Source: Taenia hydatigena (taxonomy: Eukaryota; Platyhelminthes; Cestoda; Cyclophyllidea; Taeniidae). Taken from it: a stretch of DNA of 64,000 nt. Positions 1-12,285 of this stretch are shown here, in pieces. The DNA lies in contig JADWOT020000010.1 of NCBI GenBank assembly GCA_036345935.2, forward strand, positions 6,622,587 to 6,686,586, written 5' to 3'. Numbering within the stretch: the first letter of the stretch is position 1; each line of letters starts with the position of its first letter. Under the pieces are notes generated by a model. It had not been told where the DNA came from. It saw only the letters and a program-made list of their open reading frames with translations, and did no database searches. Made by a program: the position numbers and the translations under genes.

Positions 1-2883
1 TAAAAAAAAGACCAGACTCATGTCTTCCTCTCTCACCTTTAATTTCAAGTGTCTATGCTAGTCGGCGTGTGATTGGTCAATGTCAAGGTAAAGCGTAGAC
101 CATGACTTAGAGGGAAGAGAAGCTCGAGTAGATGTGAGGTCGCGGAAGAGACATTGCTACACTTCACTCAAGCGTTGCCCTATGAGGCCGTCTCATTACA
201 AATTTAGCTGAGTGAAGTCTCCTGTTGTGTTGGAAGACTGAGAGGGTTGCGTGCTCTCCAGCACTTGATGCTCCTACACCTGGAGAAATCGCTGTTTATT
301 TTCCAACATTTGGTAAGCATAAAAGTCCGCCTCCGGTACTTCACCCACCTAAACACACAGCAGTCGTGACCCTCTAAAAGTCTGTGGTGGTGGGAAATGA
401 ATGGCTTGGGAGCGCAGGAACCACTTCGCACTGCAAGCCAGTCGGGTCAGCCAATCAGTCAGTGAGCCAGCACTTTCAACTTTGAGTGACAGTCTTTTAA
501 TGCTTACTGTCATCTACTGTTAATGCATGACATTTGACAGTCTCACCACAACTTGCATTACCCAATTAATGTGTTTGACTTGTTTCACTACTCACTGCTT
601 CGAATCGTTCCTAAGACACTTCCCTCTCGAGTTTTCGTGGTTTAAAATAAAAAAAGGCGACTCATCTACACCTTGAGGCACCCATTTCCAGGTTTTTCCA
701 TCGCCAAAATCGCATTGTTTAATCGTTCTAGTAAGGAAACTTTTCCACATGTAACAAAACTTATTTGCAAAATGCTTCATTTAACTGCTTACGAGGTTAA
801 TTGCCTTCCATTAACGTGTCAGATGCGACTGACATGCCAAGGGGGGAGAGAGGGACGGAGGGTGCTAGAGAGCGGGAGGGAGCGCAGCGTCGATGGCGAA
901 TGGTGTAACGACGGCCTAATCCACTGTCTGTACTTTGTTTTGAACAATTTTGTGCCATTCTTTATTTAAGGCCCCCTCAATGCCGTGATAAACATTTTTT
1001 AGCCTTTGTAAACACACACTGAGTGGCTGGTTGATGATCAACCGAAGCGATACGAGGGAAACACCGGAACGCCTACGCAGTCATGAAGCGCAGTCAAATG
1101 TCACTGCGCCACATAGCCTCAATGCGTTATTTATAAGCATAAATTTAAGGTGTGAAGTAGTCATGCTTCAGGGCAGTTATGTATTTATAGGGAGGTTGGA
1201 AAGATGGTGGAGGTAAACAAAATATAATTTATTACTCCTTGATGAAAATTAGAAAACAATAATAATGATACTATTTGCGAGACTTTCTATCCAATCTCTG
1301 AGCATCCCTTGGCTGGCGTTTTAATGAGGGGTGAATATGACGACGACCTTAATGCTACCTTTCTACCTTCATCATTCTCAAGGTGACGTTTTTATCGGCT
1401 GGAAGGAAATAAAAGAAGATAGAAGGCGATTCATATAAGATTTATTAACCGTAACGCAATGAGAAGGTAAATCTGTAATATTTAGCAAAGAGACTACAGA
1501 ATTAATCCCATAAATTTTACTTCATTCAAATAGTTGGGTACTTAAATCCATTTAAGTAGTTTCGAAACGATTTATACCACCGGAGTGACCCTTTTATCTT
1601 AATTTGGGTTTGGTTTTCGTAAACAATACTCAACGAAAGGCTAGAACTTATTTACCTAAATAAAAGTTTTGTAGCTATTTTTGACGTTTTATTTTACCCA
1701 TCCTAGGCTACGTTGCATTAATTTATTCCTATGGTTATAGACGTGGTTTCTAGGTCAGTTCTTCAGTTTTTGCCACTATTCTGTGAGGACTCACAGTCCT
1801 CATCACCAGAGGTAATGCGGTATTATCTTTGCTTTAAATACTTTTTTTAGAGAAGAGTCGGCTAAATGAAGGCATCATACCCAGTGTAAAATGAGGAAAT
1901 TTCCTAATAGAACAAGCTTAATGGGAAGAACCACTGTTAGTCTCCTCTCTGGGTAGTTGATGGCGTAGGCCCAGCAGTCAATCGCTAATCACCTGCAAGG
2001 TACGCTTAAACAAGCACATGTTCATTTCTCTGTGAGACTATATTTGTGGATTCTAGGATAGTTTTAGGAGTTTGTTTTGGTCCGGTTTTATTTGTTGACC
2101 AATTGGTAGCTTTTATTCCTATTTCCTCCTCCCTGTCTTAAATTAGCAGGTGAGAAGGACGCCTGTGACGCGAACATTTACAATATTTATCCCTCTGACC
2201 TTCAGACCGACCAATCACGAGGCGACTACCTTGAGCAGACTTGATGCCTGCCACGACAGCGTAGAAGCGCACACTTAGTTGGGTTATTATCAAAGTAATA
2301 GGTATGGCAATCAAGTCTACCCATTCTTCAGCGCCTTTCTTGTGCCACACCCTCCTTACCATGTCCCTTATTAAAAGGAGGCCATAATTAGCACTTAAGT
2401 TGGGGCAAGAAGTCAATCAGTTGAAGATAAGCCCGACCCCTTAGAGCAAGGGGCTTTTAGCTGGACTGTGGTAACGCCACATGTGCTCTTTGTCACTCAG
2501 GGTACCGTTTGTGGTGGTGGTGTTGTTGTTGATAGAGATTTTATGAGGTCTTATTCCATAAAGTTAAAATGACACAAGCGGATCTCTTTGATGCCCCAGG
2601 AACATAAATTTTAGCAGCTAAAGGTGTTCCTTTGGCCTGTCAAAGGTCTTAATGAAGGCCATTCTAAATCGTTCTTTTGAGTGCTATGAATTGTTGAAGT
2701 TGTTTAATTTTAAAAGTGAAATTATGGGTAACTTTAGAGCCTGATGGTTACTAATCAGTGGCGTCTTGAGCCTTCGCAGGCTAAATGAGTCCATAAGAGG
2801 AGGCCATAGCTACGCCTAGGAAGGTCCAAGTCAAGGAGGCATGCAGTAAGCCATTTTCTCAGATCACTGGGAAGGAGTCATGT
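1..2883. other. Gene-free AT-leaning tract
   Basis: I see no supportable gene here. Open frames on both strands are short, lack recognisable motifs and are not bounded by convincing splice sites. The tract contains ordinary AT-rich noncoding sequence with a G-rich patch around 841-890. It ends where the TCC array begins. Distal regulatory sequence for a gene outside the window cannot be excluded. Confidence 0.5.
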
Positions 2884-3133
2884 CTCCTCCTCCTCCTCCT
2901 CCTCCTCCTCCTCCTCCTCCTCCTCCTCCTCCTCCCTCCTCCTCCTCCTCCTCCTCCTCTCCTCCTCCTCCTCCTACTCCTTCCTCCTCTCCTCCTCCTT
3001 CCCTCCTCCTCCTCCTCCTCCTCCCTCCTCCTCCTCCTCCTTCCTCCTCCTCCTCCTCCTCCTCCTCCTCCTCTCCTCTCCTCCTCCTCCTTCCTCCTCC
3101 TCCTCCTCCTCCTCCTCCTCCTCCTCCTCTTCC
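2884..3133 (+). repeat. (TCC)n polypyrimidine array
   Basis: About 250 bp of nearly pure CCT/TCC trinucleotide repeat, broken by single extra C or T bases that shift the register and by one A near 2976. It is a homopyrimidine tract with mirror symmetry. Open frames across it on both strands encode only Pro/Ser/Leu or Arg/Glu/Gly runs and are artefacts of the repeat. A complementary array lies about 450 bp downstream. Confidence 0.97.
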
Positions 3134-3578
3134 AAACTTGCATCAGAGATTTAGTGCGAGTCTTTTTCTGTCTGCAATGAATGCTTTGCCTTCTCCTCAA
3201 GCAATGAGAAAGAAAACACTTTGAATGTAAACCTTGGTCGGCCCTAAAAATTGGTCCCTTTAAGGATGCAGTGGACGATGTGGGGTGGCTTTTCTTGCTG
3301 TCATCAGTGACCTGGTGTCAAAGTGGAGACGAAAAGTTGTGGAAGGAGGGGCTCTGGGAGGAGCAAAAGCTTCCCTCTCCGCAACACCACCTCTGTTTAT
3401 CTAATTTCCAAGTTGAAGTATATTATTATTGAAGATAGAAGGATTGGATGTATTTGAGTGGTGAAATGTAACATTTGAACACATGGAACCAGCAAAAACT
3501 TCAAGAAAACTAAATAAACAGGAAAGCATGAGGTAAGTAGTAGATATCAGTGGCAAGTTGGAACATGGACGAATGAGA

Positions 3579-3847
3579 GGAAAGAGAAGAAGAAAGAGGA
3601 GGAGGAGGAGGAGGAGGAGGAGGAGGAGGAGGAGGAGGAGGAGGAGGAGGAGGAGGAGGAGAGAGGAGGAGGAGGAGGAGAGGAGGAAGGAGGGGGAGGA
3701 GGAGGAGGAGGAGAGGAGGAGGAGGCAGGAGGAGGAGGCAGAGGAGGAGAGGAGGAGGAGGGAGGAGGGAGCGAGGGAGGAGGAGGAGGAGGAGGAGGAG
3801 GAGGAGGAGGAGGAGGAGGAGGAGGAGGAGGAGAAAGAAGAGGGAAA
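3579..3847 (+). repeat. (GGA)n polypurine array
   Basis: About 265 bp of GGA/GAG repeat with interruptions (GGGA, GCAGGA, GCGAGG). It begins in an AAGAGAAGAAGAAAGAGG lead-in and ends near GAAAGAAGAGGGAAA. It is the complement of the TCC array at 2884-3133, so the two are arms of an imperfect inverted repeat with a spacer of about 450 bp. The ORF inside encodes only Arg/Glu/Gly and is not a gene. Confidence 0.97.
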
Positions 3848-6800
3848 CAGATCCGATCTAAGAATCTAAATTCGGAGAAAGAAAAGGAAAACAGGCAGAA
3901 TGTAATCCCTTGGTGGCAGAGCTGAAATCGTACAGACGTTTGTATCTATCTACTGGCACTACTTACTTCACCGCCTATCTTAAGCCCTCAAACCAAATCT
4001 AACTATTTCACAAACAAAATACACACACACACACACACCGATTGATCTCACACTGCAAAACCTACTCAGAAGACGGCCTCATGCAGCCTTATGGGTGGTA
4101 GGAGGAGTGAGGGAGGGAATGCTGCCCCTTTTCCATCCTCTCTATTCCCTCGTTGTCTATTTCCAGCCTTCTTCTTTTTAAACCGAGGACAGGAGGGGGA
4201 GTTTCTTCGCCTTCTAGAGCCAAGGTGATTAATAATTAATGAAAAGAAAGAAAACAGTCCTCCCGAGGCTGAACTGCTAGGTTTACTCCTCTCGCTAAAG
4301 TTATCTGCATTGTCCGAGGAGTTGGTGCTGTCGGACAGCCAAATGAGGTGTCGTTGCTTGTGCTAGGCTCTCGGCATACCAACAGAGGTGAGAGGAGTGA
4401 GGTTACCATTTCAATTTGTTTACGATCACAAAAGGGTTTCATAAAGCGTCTGTGTGTGTGTTTATGCCCGTGTGTGTGTGTGTGCTGTTTCTTTGACAAG
4501 GTGACATCTGAAGCACCCCAGTAGCAGTGACTCACCACTGAAACCATTTTAAGTCATTTGAGTAAGGAGACAAAAAAACTCAAACACTTTATTGTTCTGT
4601 GTGGACTCAGTTTATGGACAAAATTTTTACCCTCCACATCTGCCCACAGAGCCCCTCCCCCTCTATAATGGACAATAAGACGTAACAAAATGTCCAAAAG
4701 CCAGCGGACTCCGGCATTACTTTGTTATGTGCGAGAAAGGCGGTAGACAAAGCATGATCAACTATTTTCGTGGGATAATCAGTTCGAGTGGGTACAGGTG
4801 GACAATGAACTAGCATACGGACACTTCAGCCAACCGACGCACTGATTGGACGATAGGGCGATGGGTTGGAGAATCCACTGTTTGTGTATGCGAGGCAAGA
4901 TGAGCCGACGAATATCCTACGCACACCTCTACACAAGCCCTTTGAAATGCAGTGATGCATGTCGTAGGGCATTGGCACCACCCAAGATGCAGATTGGAGA
5001 GTATTCACCGAGGAGGTAGTCACTTTCTTTGTACGAAAGAGGACAGGGTGGCACACATTTTTGTAAAAGCAGTTAATTTTTAAATTTACAGCTAAAATTA
5101 CTTTGTCGCTGGCAAAAAGGTTCAAGAAAAGCCAGCAGGTGAGGCGGGAAGAAGCACTTGCTACAAGCGACGACCAAGCAGCCAACCACCTTTAACTTTT
5201 AAGGACAAACTGCTCACATATTCGCCATTAAATAGTAAGAAATGGGGCGGGAGAACGATTTAACGAAGAGCCTTGCAGAGTACTTTCCACTTTGACATAA
5301 TCAATGCCACAATCTCTGAGAGTCGCATTTCCACCAAGTACTCTGTCTCGGAAAGTCAAGAGGAGTTTGTCTCGTGGTTTTTCCCGCACTTTAACTCATT
5401 AATCATCTCTAAATTGTCCGTTTCCTTCAGTACGGGATTGTCCGATGTCAAGACAAAGTGACAAGGGAACACAAGAGGTGGGCACAGGACGGAAGGTCTC
5501 TCACTCCCTTTCTTCCATCCTGAGGTAGGGGGCTCACTTTTGCTTTGCAAGACTATGAGCTATCGATGTGTTAACTAGCCTTGCATGCATAACTTCTCAC
5601 CTTGGCCGTCCCATGATGTTCTAATTATGCATTGCGAGTTCGTCGCTCTAGTAGCCAAGTTATTACCAGGTGTTTACAAGAGTTAATTGCCTACCCCGAC
5701 CATGGTTGTCGATGGTAGACCTACTGTACACAGCTGAGCCATTCACTATCCAATATTCATTAAGATACTTTTTGAATGTGCCGACACACAGCGCTCCATA
5801 GACTATTCAGCGCTGCCCCTGCCAACAACGTATGTGCAAGACATGCTCTCCTAACCCGTAACTCGTTGAGTTTTACCTCGGCGTGATCATGGAGGGAAAG
5901 ACTTTCAAAATATGCCATTTCTTACCGACAAGCATGTGCACGCACGCAACTTTTAAAGCCATGCTCGAGTCCTTTTCCACCCTGCTGCAAGATTCTGACT
6001 GTCCTTGAAATTGGCCAATCAGGTGAAGGCAAAATGTGAGCGCGAGTTTCAAGATGATAAAGAATGCTCACCAAGTAGACAAAAGCAAATAAACCTATTG
6101 GAAATGCCTGTTGGGGTTAAAGGTAACCCCAGCACATATTTATCCGTTATTACGGTGTAAGAGGACACGATTTTCACTAACTGATGTATCAGGGAATCCT
6201 TTTATTTGGTGGGCGAAGTGTCATTTTTGGATACCCTCTATGTTCAAACCGATGGTTTTTGGAAATAAGAAGGCTTTGAGCCACCGAGTACGCTAAAAGA
6301 ATTAATTTATTCCTTTTAGCGTTACAGCTCTACGCATCTGTAGAGCTACCTTGACAAAGAACAGACAAACCTACTAATTTAAACAGTAATTTTTTCGAAG
6401 AAGAAAGGGAACGAGGAGAGGAAAAGGATGGTGAGGGAGAACACGCCTCACTCATTTATCAAATTGCTTTGTTTTTCTTGACAAATTTAATCGATTTCAT
6501 GCAGTGTCTCCCTCTCTCCTCAAATTAAGAGAATAAATGAGAAGGCTCTTTGATTGAAAGGCACTGTCTCAACACTGTGAGTCCTAGGCGAAGGAATTGT
6601 GAGGTAGTTAGACTGGGGAGTGGGGGTTGTACAGATTGCATTGTTTTATTTTACAGTCCTTCGCTACCAGTGAGTTGAAAACTCACCGTGCAGTTTACGT
6701 TCTTGCCACGAGACGATGCTATGACACGTGATTGCCCAATGACCAGGCGGAGGGTGGCTAGTTGCATGCATTTGATTTCTGTGGATTAGACGTCGTGTGA

Positions 6801-8904
6801 CTTAAAGTTGGTGAATAATTTAAAACACACCCACACATAAGGCATGCATCTTCTTCTGAGGATGGGAGGACACCGCCTTCCCATTTAAGTGTGTCGCAAA
6901 AAGTGGATCATTTGGAGGGTAATCACTTTTATGTCTGTCCGGTCAAAGAAAAAGGTCACCTCTTGTCACACGCCAGTCAGTCAATAAAAGATGTAAAGTG
7001 GAAAATGCATTTCGGCAGTCGTTTGGTTGCATAAAAATCTACTAATGCACAGGGGTGACACCCGTTTCTCTAGCCCCACCACATTCACTTCCCATTCGGT
7101 TTACACTCCGCCCCGCCTTCATCCGTCGAGCTGTTGGCTGTGCAAACGTCAATCTGGCGTCGCTTTGCACCAAAACAATGCGTAATCCCCCGCATCCGCC
7201 TAGCCGAGAAGAGAGAGTCATCGGAGAAGTAAAACACCCATTTGCAGAGCCCTTGGTGCTACAATTGTATCGTTGCGTCTCACCACACCCTCTTCGCATA
7301 CTTTAGCAGACAGAGGACCTACATTGGAAGCCAGTTTTAGGCTGAAGTTTTGGTACAGACCAACGAATATGTCGTTCGCCAGCTTCCAAGAACCCACGTT
7401 CGCTGACCTGGTCGATGGGAGTGCGAAGAAGTCGTGGAGGCCCCAACTACTCAAACCTCACCAGAAATCAAGTTCCCAAACCAAGATGAGTCCCACCTGT
7501 CCAGAACCTAGTAATAAAAAGGATATTTGCTTTGTATATACTTTATCTCCCAATCGTATTGTTCTGCGAACAATACATGCTTTCCTCCCAAATTCTTTCG
7601 GCTGCTAAAAACAAAAGGAAACCCACTTTTTTGTCTTTTATAGCTTGTTTTGTTTCATTCTGCCATCGCTTTTTGAAAAACACAGTTTTTTAAACAAATT
7701 ATTAAAATTTTGGTTTAAAACCTCTATACACGAGTCACCGAGCACCGGCGGCGTAAAGGTGGGCAATTCATTTAAACAATCATTTTCTCTTTCTTTTTCT
7801 CTTATTGGACGTCCTCTTATTCAAAAATTTGCTTACGAACTTGCATAGTTTGTCTTTTCTAGGTCTCGTGGGGCCTATTTACCTGCCTGTAAGTTGACAT
7901 CCCGGAGATTCACCGCATGGCAGACCTGTCACCTGCTTGGGCTTTGTCAGGTCCGCTTTAGAGCCCAGAGTGCTTCACAAATTTAATGACTTTGTTAGTC
8001 TTTTCGAAGGTACTGCGAAATCCGCGAGTCTGTGAGGCGTAGGGAAGAGAGGAGCCTCAGATGCCCGATTAGTTCGGGTACTTTGAGAGGTCACTCCAAC
8101 AAGCTGCACCATATTGTACAGGTCTGTCGTTCCTGTCCATCCATTTGGTCGTCCCTTCTACATCGGTAGGTTGGTTGATTAGGAATGACGCTATTTTCCT
8201 AATGTTGCGACTGATAGGGCTCGTTTGGCTCTCATTGCGAGGTGTTTTGTACTTTGAAATCCCCCATAACAGAACAGTCTTTCATTCCTCCTCCTCGATT
8301 TCGATGTCGCTCAGACGTCCTCGAGGATCAATTTCAGTACGAAATTGTAGCAGCCGATGCATTTATTAAGGCAACTTCGATGGACTTTTGGCTACGAAGG
8401 TCCTTCAATCCCGGTCGTGTGCACGCCATTCCATTCCGGGAACTCGTTTCTCTGCAGTCACTCGTTGAAGCAAATCGCTAGTCCAAGACACAAAGGCCTT
8501 ATTCCATTCCTAATGAGACACTCTTAACGGTTAGATGTGTTTGAGATAGCATTCACTGCGTCCAAGCGGTGACCGTAGCCATGGCGACTGAAGAACTCAC
8601 GTAAATAGCCATCGCTCGGGAAATGAACATGTGATTGCATCATCAAAAACGTTGTAGGTGACCGGAAGTCCACTACGACCCTCTTTTTGCCTCCTTTTTA
8701 GTATGACTAACGCTGTCTCTGCCTTTCATGAGGCATTAGAGGTGGAAATTTGATTGATGTTAGAACAACCAATCCTTGACTTTTATTTCTTGTCTGTCAA
8801 GGCAAAATTTTGCACCCGAAGGTCATGGAGGAAGACAGTCTGGGTTGTCGAAGTCACATTTTCTTTCGACCAACTACCGTCATCTTGAACTCGCTCTGGT
8901 GGGA

Positions 8905-9671
8905 AGTAGGCGATTGTGACAAGGTTTTTCCATGTTCCGGTGAGAAGTGATGCTTCTGTATGAAACAGATTTTGGCAGTTTTGCCTAGAAGTTCCTTTCT
9001 ATGCATCCGTAAGCTTAACGAAATCCTCTTTAATTTGCTGCACGACGTTTTTACTTTAACGTAAAATCTCCAAGTTGACATTCTTCCATGAAATCTGTGA
9101 GTTTGAAAGACAAAATCTGTTCCCTGGGGATAGAAGGGTCCACGACAACTGATTAACTCACTTTGAGAGGATCCTTCCTTCTTTGTTGACCCTTTGACCT
9201 TGGCCATCACAAGGTTGGTGCCTTCCATGAACTTTCTCATTAGTGGTGCCAAAATTTGTGCCTTTTACGAAGTAGTTCGCGGGAGTTTGGTGACTTTGCA
9301 ATGCTCAAGCTGGTCGACGTTATTCAACACGTTTCTTCTCGCCAATCTCTTTTCGTTTCTAGGTAGTCCAAACGTCTCTGAGGTTAATTTTTTGGTAGCC
9401 CGGAACTTAGAAAAGGCCTTTGGATGTGGTCTTCCATCCATGCGCATGCCGTCCCCAAGGATGACTTGGAGCACTACGTCCGGCGACACATTTCACACCA
9501 ACGGATACCTCTGGCCACATCACTCGTTGGAGTGGCACAAATACCCCAGCCAATTCTAGATTAGACACCCTTTCAGAGGTTAAATGTGTTTGAGTAGGCG
9601 GACGATTGTGACAAGGCTTCCCATTTCGTAGTGAAAAGCACTGCTAGACTTGGAACGTCTCTATATGAGAC
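8905..9671. repeat. Diverged direct repeat pair
   Basis: A block at 8905-8968 (gattgtgacaagg, then a gtgagaagtgatgct-type segment) recurs in diverged form at 9594-9671 (gattgtgacaagg, then gtgaaaagcactgct). A short lead motif (ttagatgtgtttgag) occurs at 8530-8546 and again as ttaaatgtgtttgag at 9579-9594. In the second copy the two motifs are adjacent; in the first they are about 370 bp apart. This fits an old duplicated element later split by insertion. Element type not identified. Confidence 0.4.
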
Positions 9672-12266
9672 TGCTTACCGAATCACTGGCAAATCTAGGG
9701 TCCATGCTACTACTACATTAATAAAAGATGCCCTGCTTTCCTCCTCAGTGGCACTCCCACCTGCTGGATGACAGCATTCCCGGGTAGATCTATGACAGCC
9801 CCAGTTGGGAGGGAGGGGAAGGTGGGGGAGGATGTGGAAGTTAGTGGGGAAGAAGAAGGTTAAACATACATATGCAAATATGTGGGCCATTTAGTGTCTC
9901 CAGGCTGACGGCTGACAGCATTTGGTGTCTCTTGTGGGCAAAATTACGGGCACAAATGCAGTTAATCATGCCAGCCGAAAATTGGTCTGTTAGCTAGCAA
10001 CAAGCCAACTTGTATGCTTTTCTGGCGAACTTCTTTCTCTTCTGTCTTCTGGTTACCTTACTCTGGTAGATGGTTGATAAAATGTCTCTTCTTTTTTGGT
10101 ATGGGGTAGGCAAGATTTGACCTGTGAAGGAACATTTGTTAAGTGCCTTAATAATTTTGCGTGACAGCGACAGCCCAGGGGTTGGGATAATCACATTTGG
10201 GGTCGACAATTCACTCCCAAGACGGGCAGACAAATAGGCATGCCCCAACGACCTTTGTCCCTCCCACCTGCATATTCTGATTGGCGCGTGATTACCCGAC
10301 TGTTTAATGTCGAGGTGAAGCATTAATTGTCTGAAAAAAATATCAACAGCGAAATAAGGCGGATGGAGATGGGGATGGGGCGGTGTTTTCTCCCTTCGCA
10401 AGCCTAAAGTCCAGAGGTCAGTGATTGGTGCTGGATGTTTTCGAGCTGTAAGTTATTCTGGATCACAGCCATGGTTGTTTGACCTTGGAAAGGTGAAGGT
10501 TTGCGTCTCTATTGCTCAGTATACAGACAAGGTACGCATAATCTTCAAGGGGACGACTAGACGTCGCCCTCTTCAAATCGGGTGTAGGAGAAAGACCGAT
10601 TCTGCGTTTGCTCGAAGACTGTTTCATTACCTGGGCGGCTACTCGATCGCTTAGAAATGATCGGTTGCTTCCATTCACGCCCCTTAATCTCCATTAATGG
10701 TTCTCGTTTGCTTAATCCTCACCACTTTTACCTCCCAGTGGATCCACAACTCTACCCGCATCCACGTGACCTGCAGTCAACTCATTATTTTCCGCATTTG
10801 CCTAATCAAGAAGAGGCCTACCTCTTCACATCTCTTCCACACGCTCTACTCCAAATTGACGACTGGTTTCAGTGGTCAGTGAGCTTACCTAGGAGACGTG
10901 CTGTTAATCAACCTTCTTTAACCAACATCTGAAGGCATCAGAGTTCTCATAATAGGCGTTCCACATTACTGGATCGACAAAATTCTACAAGTTGTAGACA
11001 GGTGCGCTGAGAACTTTAGGAACTCTGTCTACTAGGACGTGGCGCGTCAAAAGCCAAGAATTTGTATTTGACTGACAAGTGGGATCTAGCAATTGTTTCG
11101 GGCCTACGTCCACTGGACAGCGAAATGTATAGTCGAGGCTAAGCAAATGTGATCCACTGACAGCATCCGTCAGTTATAAACGACAGACTGATGACTGCCA
11201 TGGGAAGAGAAGTGACAGTTGTGTAGCACTGCATTATCGTGGTAGTGCTTGCAGTACACACCATCAAGGCACCAACTAATCCGCAGCCGAGGAGTGTCCA
11301 CTCGCGAAACATCTACATTTTTGAAAGGTGGCATTTTCTTGACAAACAGCTGCAATTGCCGATTACTTTTTGAAGGTCTACAGGGGAGAAGGGAGGGTGA
11401 TACTATTTTGACCCCCACCACCGCATCTCTGAGGATAATTTTCTCAACGCTAGGCAGTCACTTACAAAGTAGGCAAGTAAGACGAGTGTCTGAGCCAATC
11501 ATTGAATGCAAGGCCTTGACAATTTGGAGGATTCTTTGTTCTCTAAGCAAAACAGGGTTTGCCTTAAGTTGATGCCAGTCCATATCATCGTCACTATCAT
11601 TTCTACTTTTTAGCCCCACCACTTGGCATTGTGATGAACAGTGGAGGAATGTGGACGTGAGGCGTCGGAGTCAGGCGGTCTCGACACGTGCTAACGCCCT
11701 CACTTGTCATTTTGTGAGATTATTATCATGTCAACGTCACCTGACAGATTGGCCCCCTCTAAACTGCCATTATCACCTGACTCCTCATTTGTTTTCATTT
11801 TTGTCATGACCGACTTTTAAAGTGCCTTTGAGATTTCTTTTTCTAAGTACCGCTTTTAGATTTTTTTATTTTCTGGCAAAAACTTTTCTGTTCTCTTTCA
11901 ATTTTGGATTGTTGAGTAAGCTTCAAGTGGCCTGGCTCTGATTGGCTGACCTTCCTTATTCGAAAAAGGTCAACTAATTTCACTCTATTGTCTGATTCAG
12001 TGTATTTGATGAAGTTTGAGAGAGCCTTTTTTGAGGCAGAAATGGGGCTGCTTTTATTTGGTCTCTACCGTATGCTTGGGGGGTAAGTAAGTGACTTTCT
12101 CGTTAAGTAGAGCCTACTTTTGAGGAAACTTGTTGCTTTAATCTAAAGAGTGAGGGAATGTTGATTTTTTTGCCTATAACCTGTCTGTACTTCATGTTTT
12201 TTACCTTAACTCCCTTTTTATTGGCCATCTCAAAGCAGACTAGGGGGCGAGGAGGCGAAATCGGAG

Positions 12267-12285
12267 CGTCACATATATGTGTCAC
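12267..12285. repeat. Palindromic CGTCA..TGACG-type motif, copy 1
   Basis: CGTCACATATATGTGTCAC is one base away from the perfect palindrome CGTCACATATATGTGACG seen at 21803 and 30235. Flanking sequence does not obviously continue the similarity, so it may be an isolated end of a dispersed element or a chance relative. Confidence 0.4.

Noticed and set aside
2859..3869. ORFs of 100-114 codons through the TCC and GGA arrays
   Set aside because: They encode only the repeat (Pro/Ser/Leu or Arg/Glu/Gly) and exist because the trinucleotide array has no stops.
8854..9252. 132-codon minus-strand ORF
   Set aside because: No recognised domain and it overlaps one of the diverged direct repeats; treated as part of the repeat region rather than a gene.
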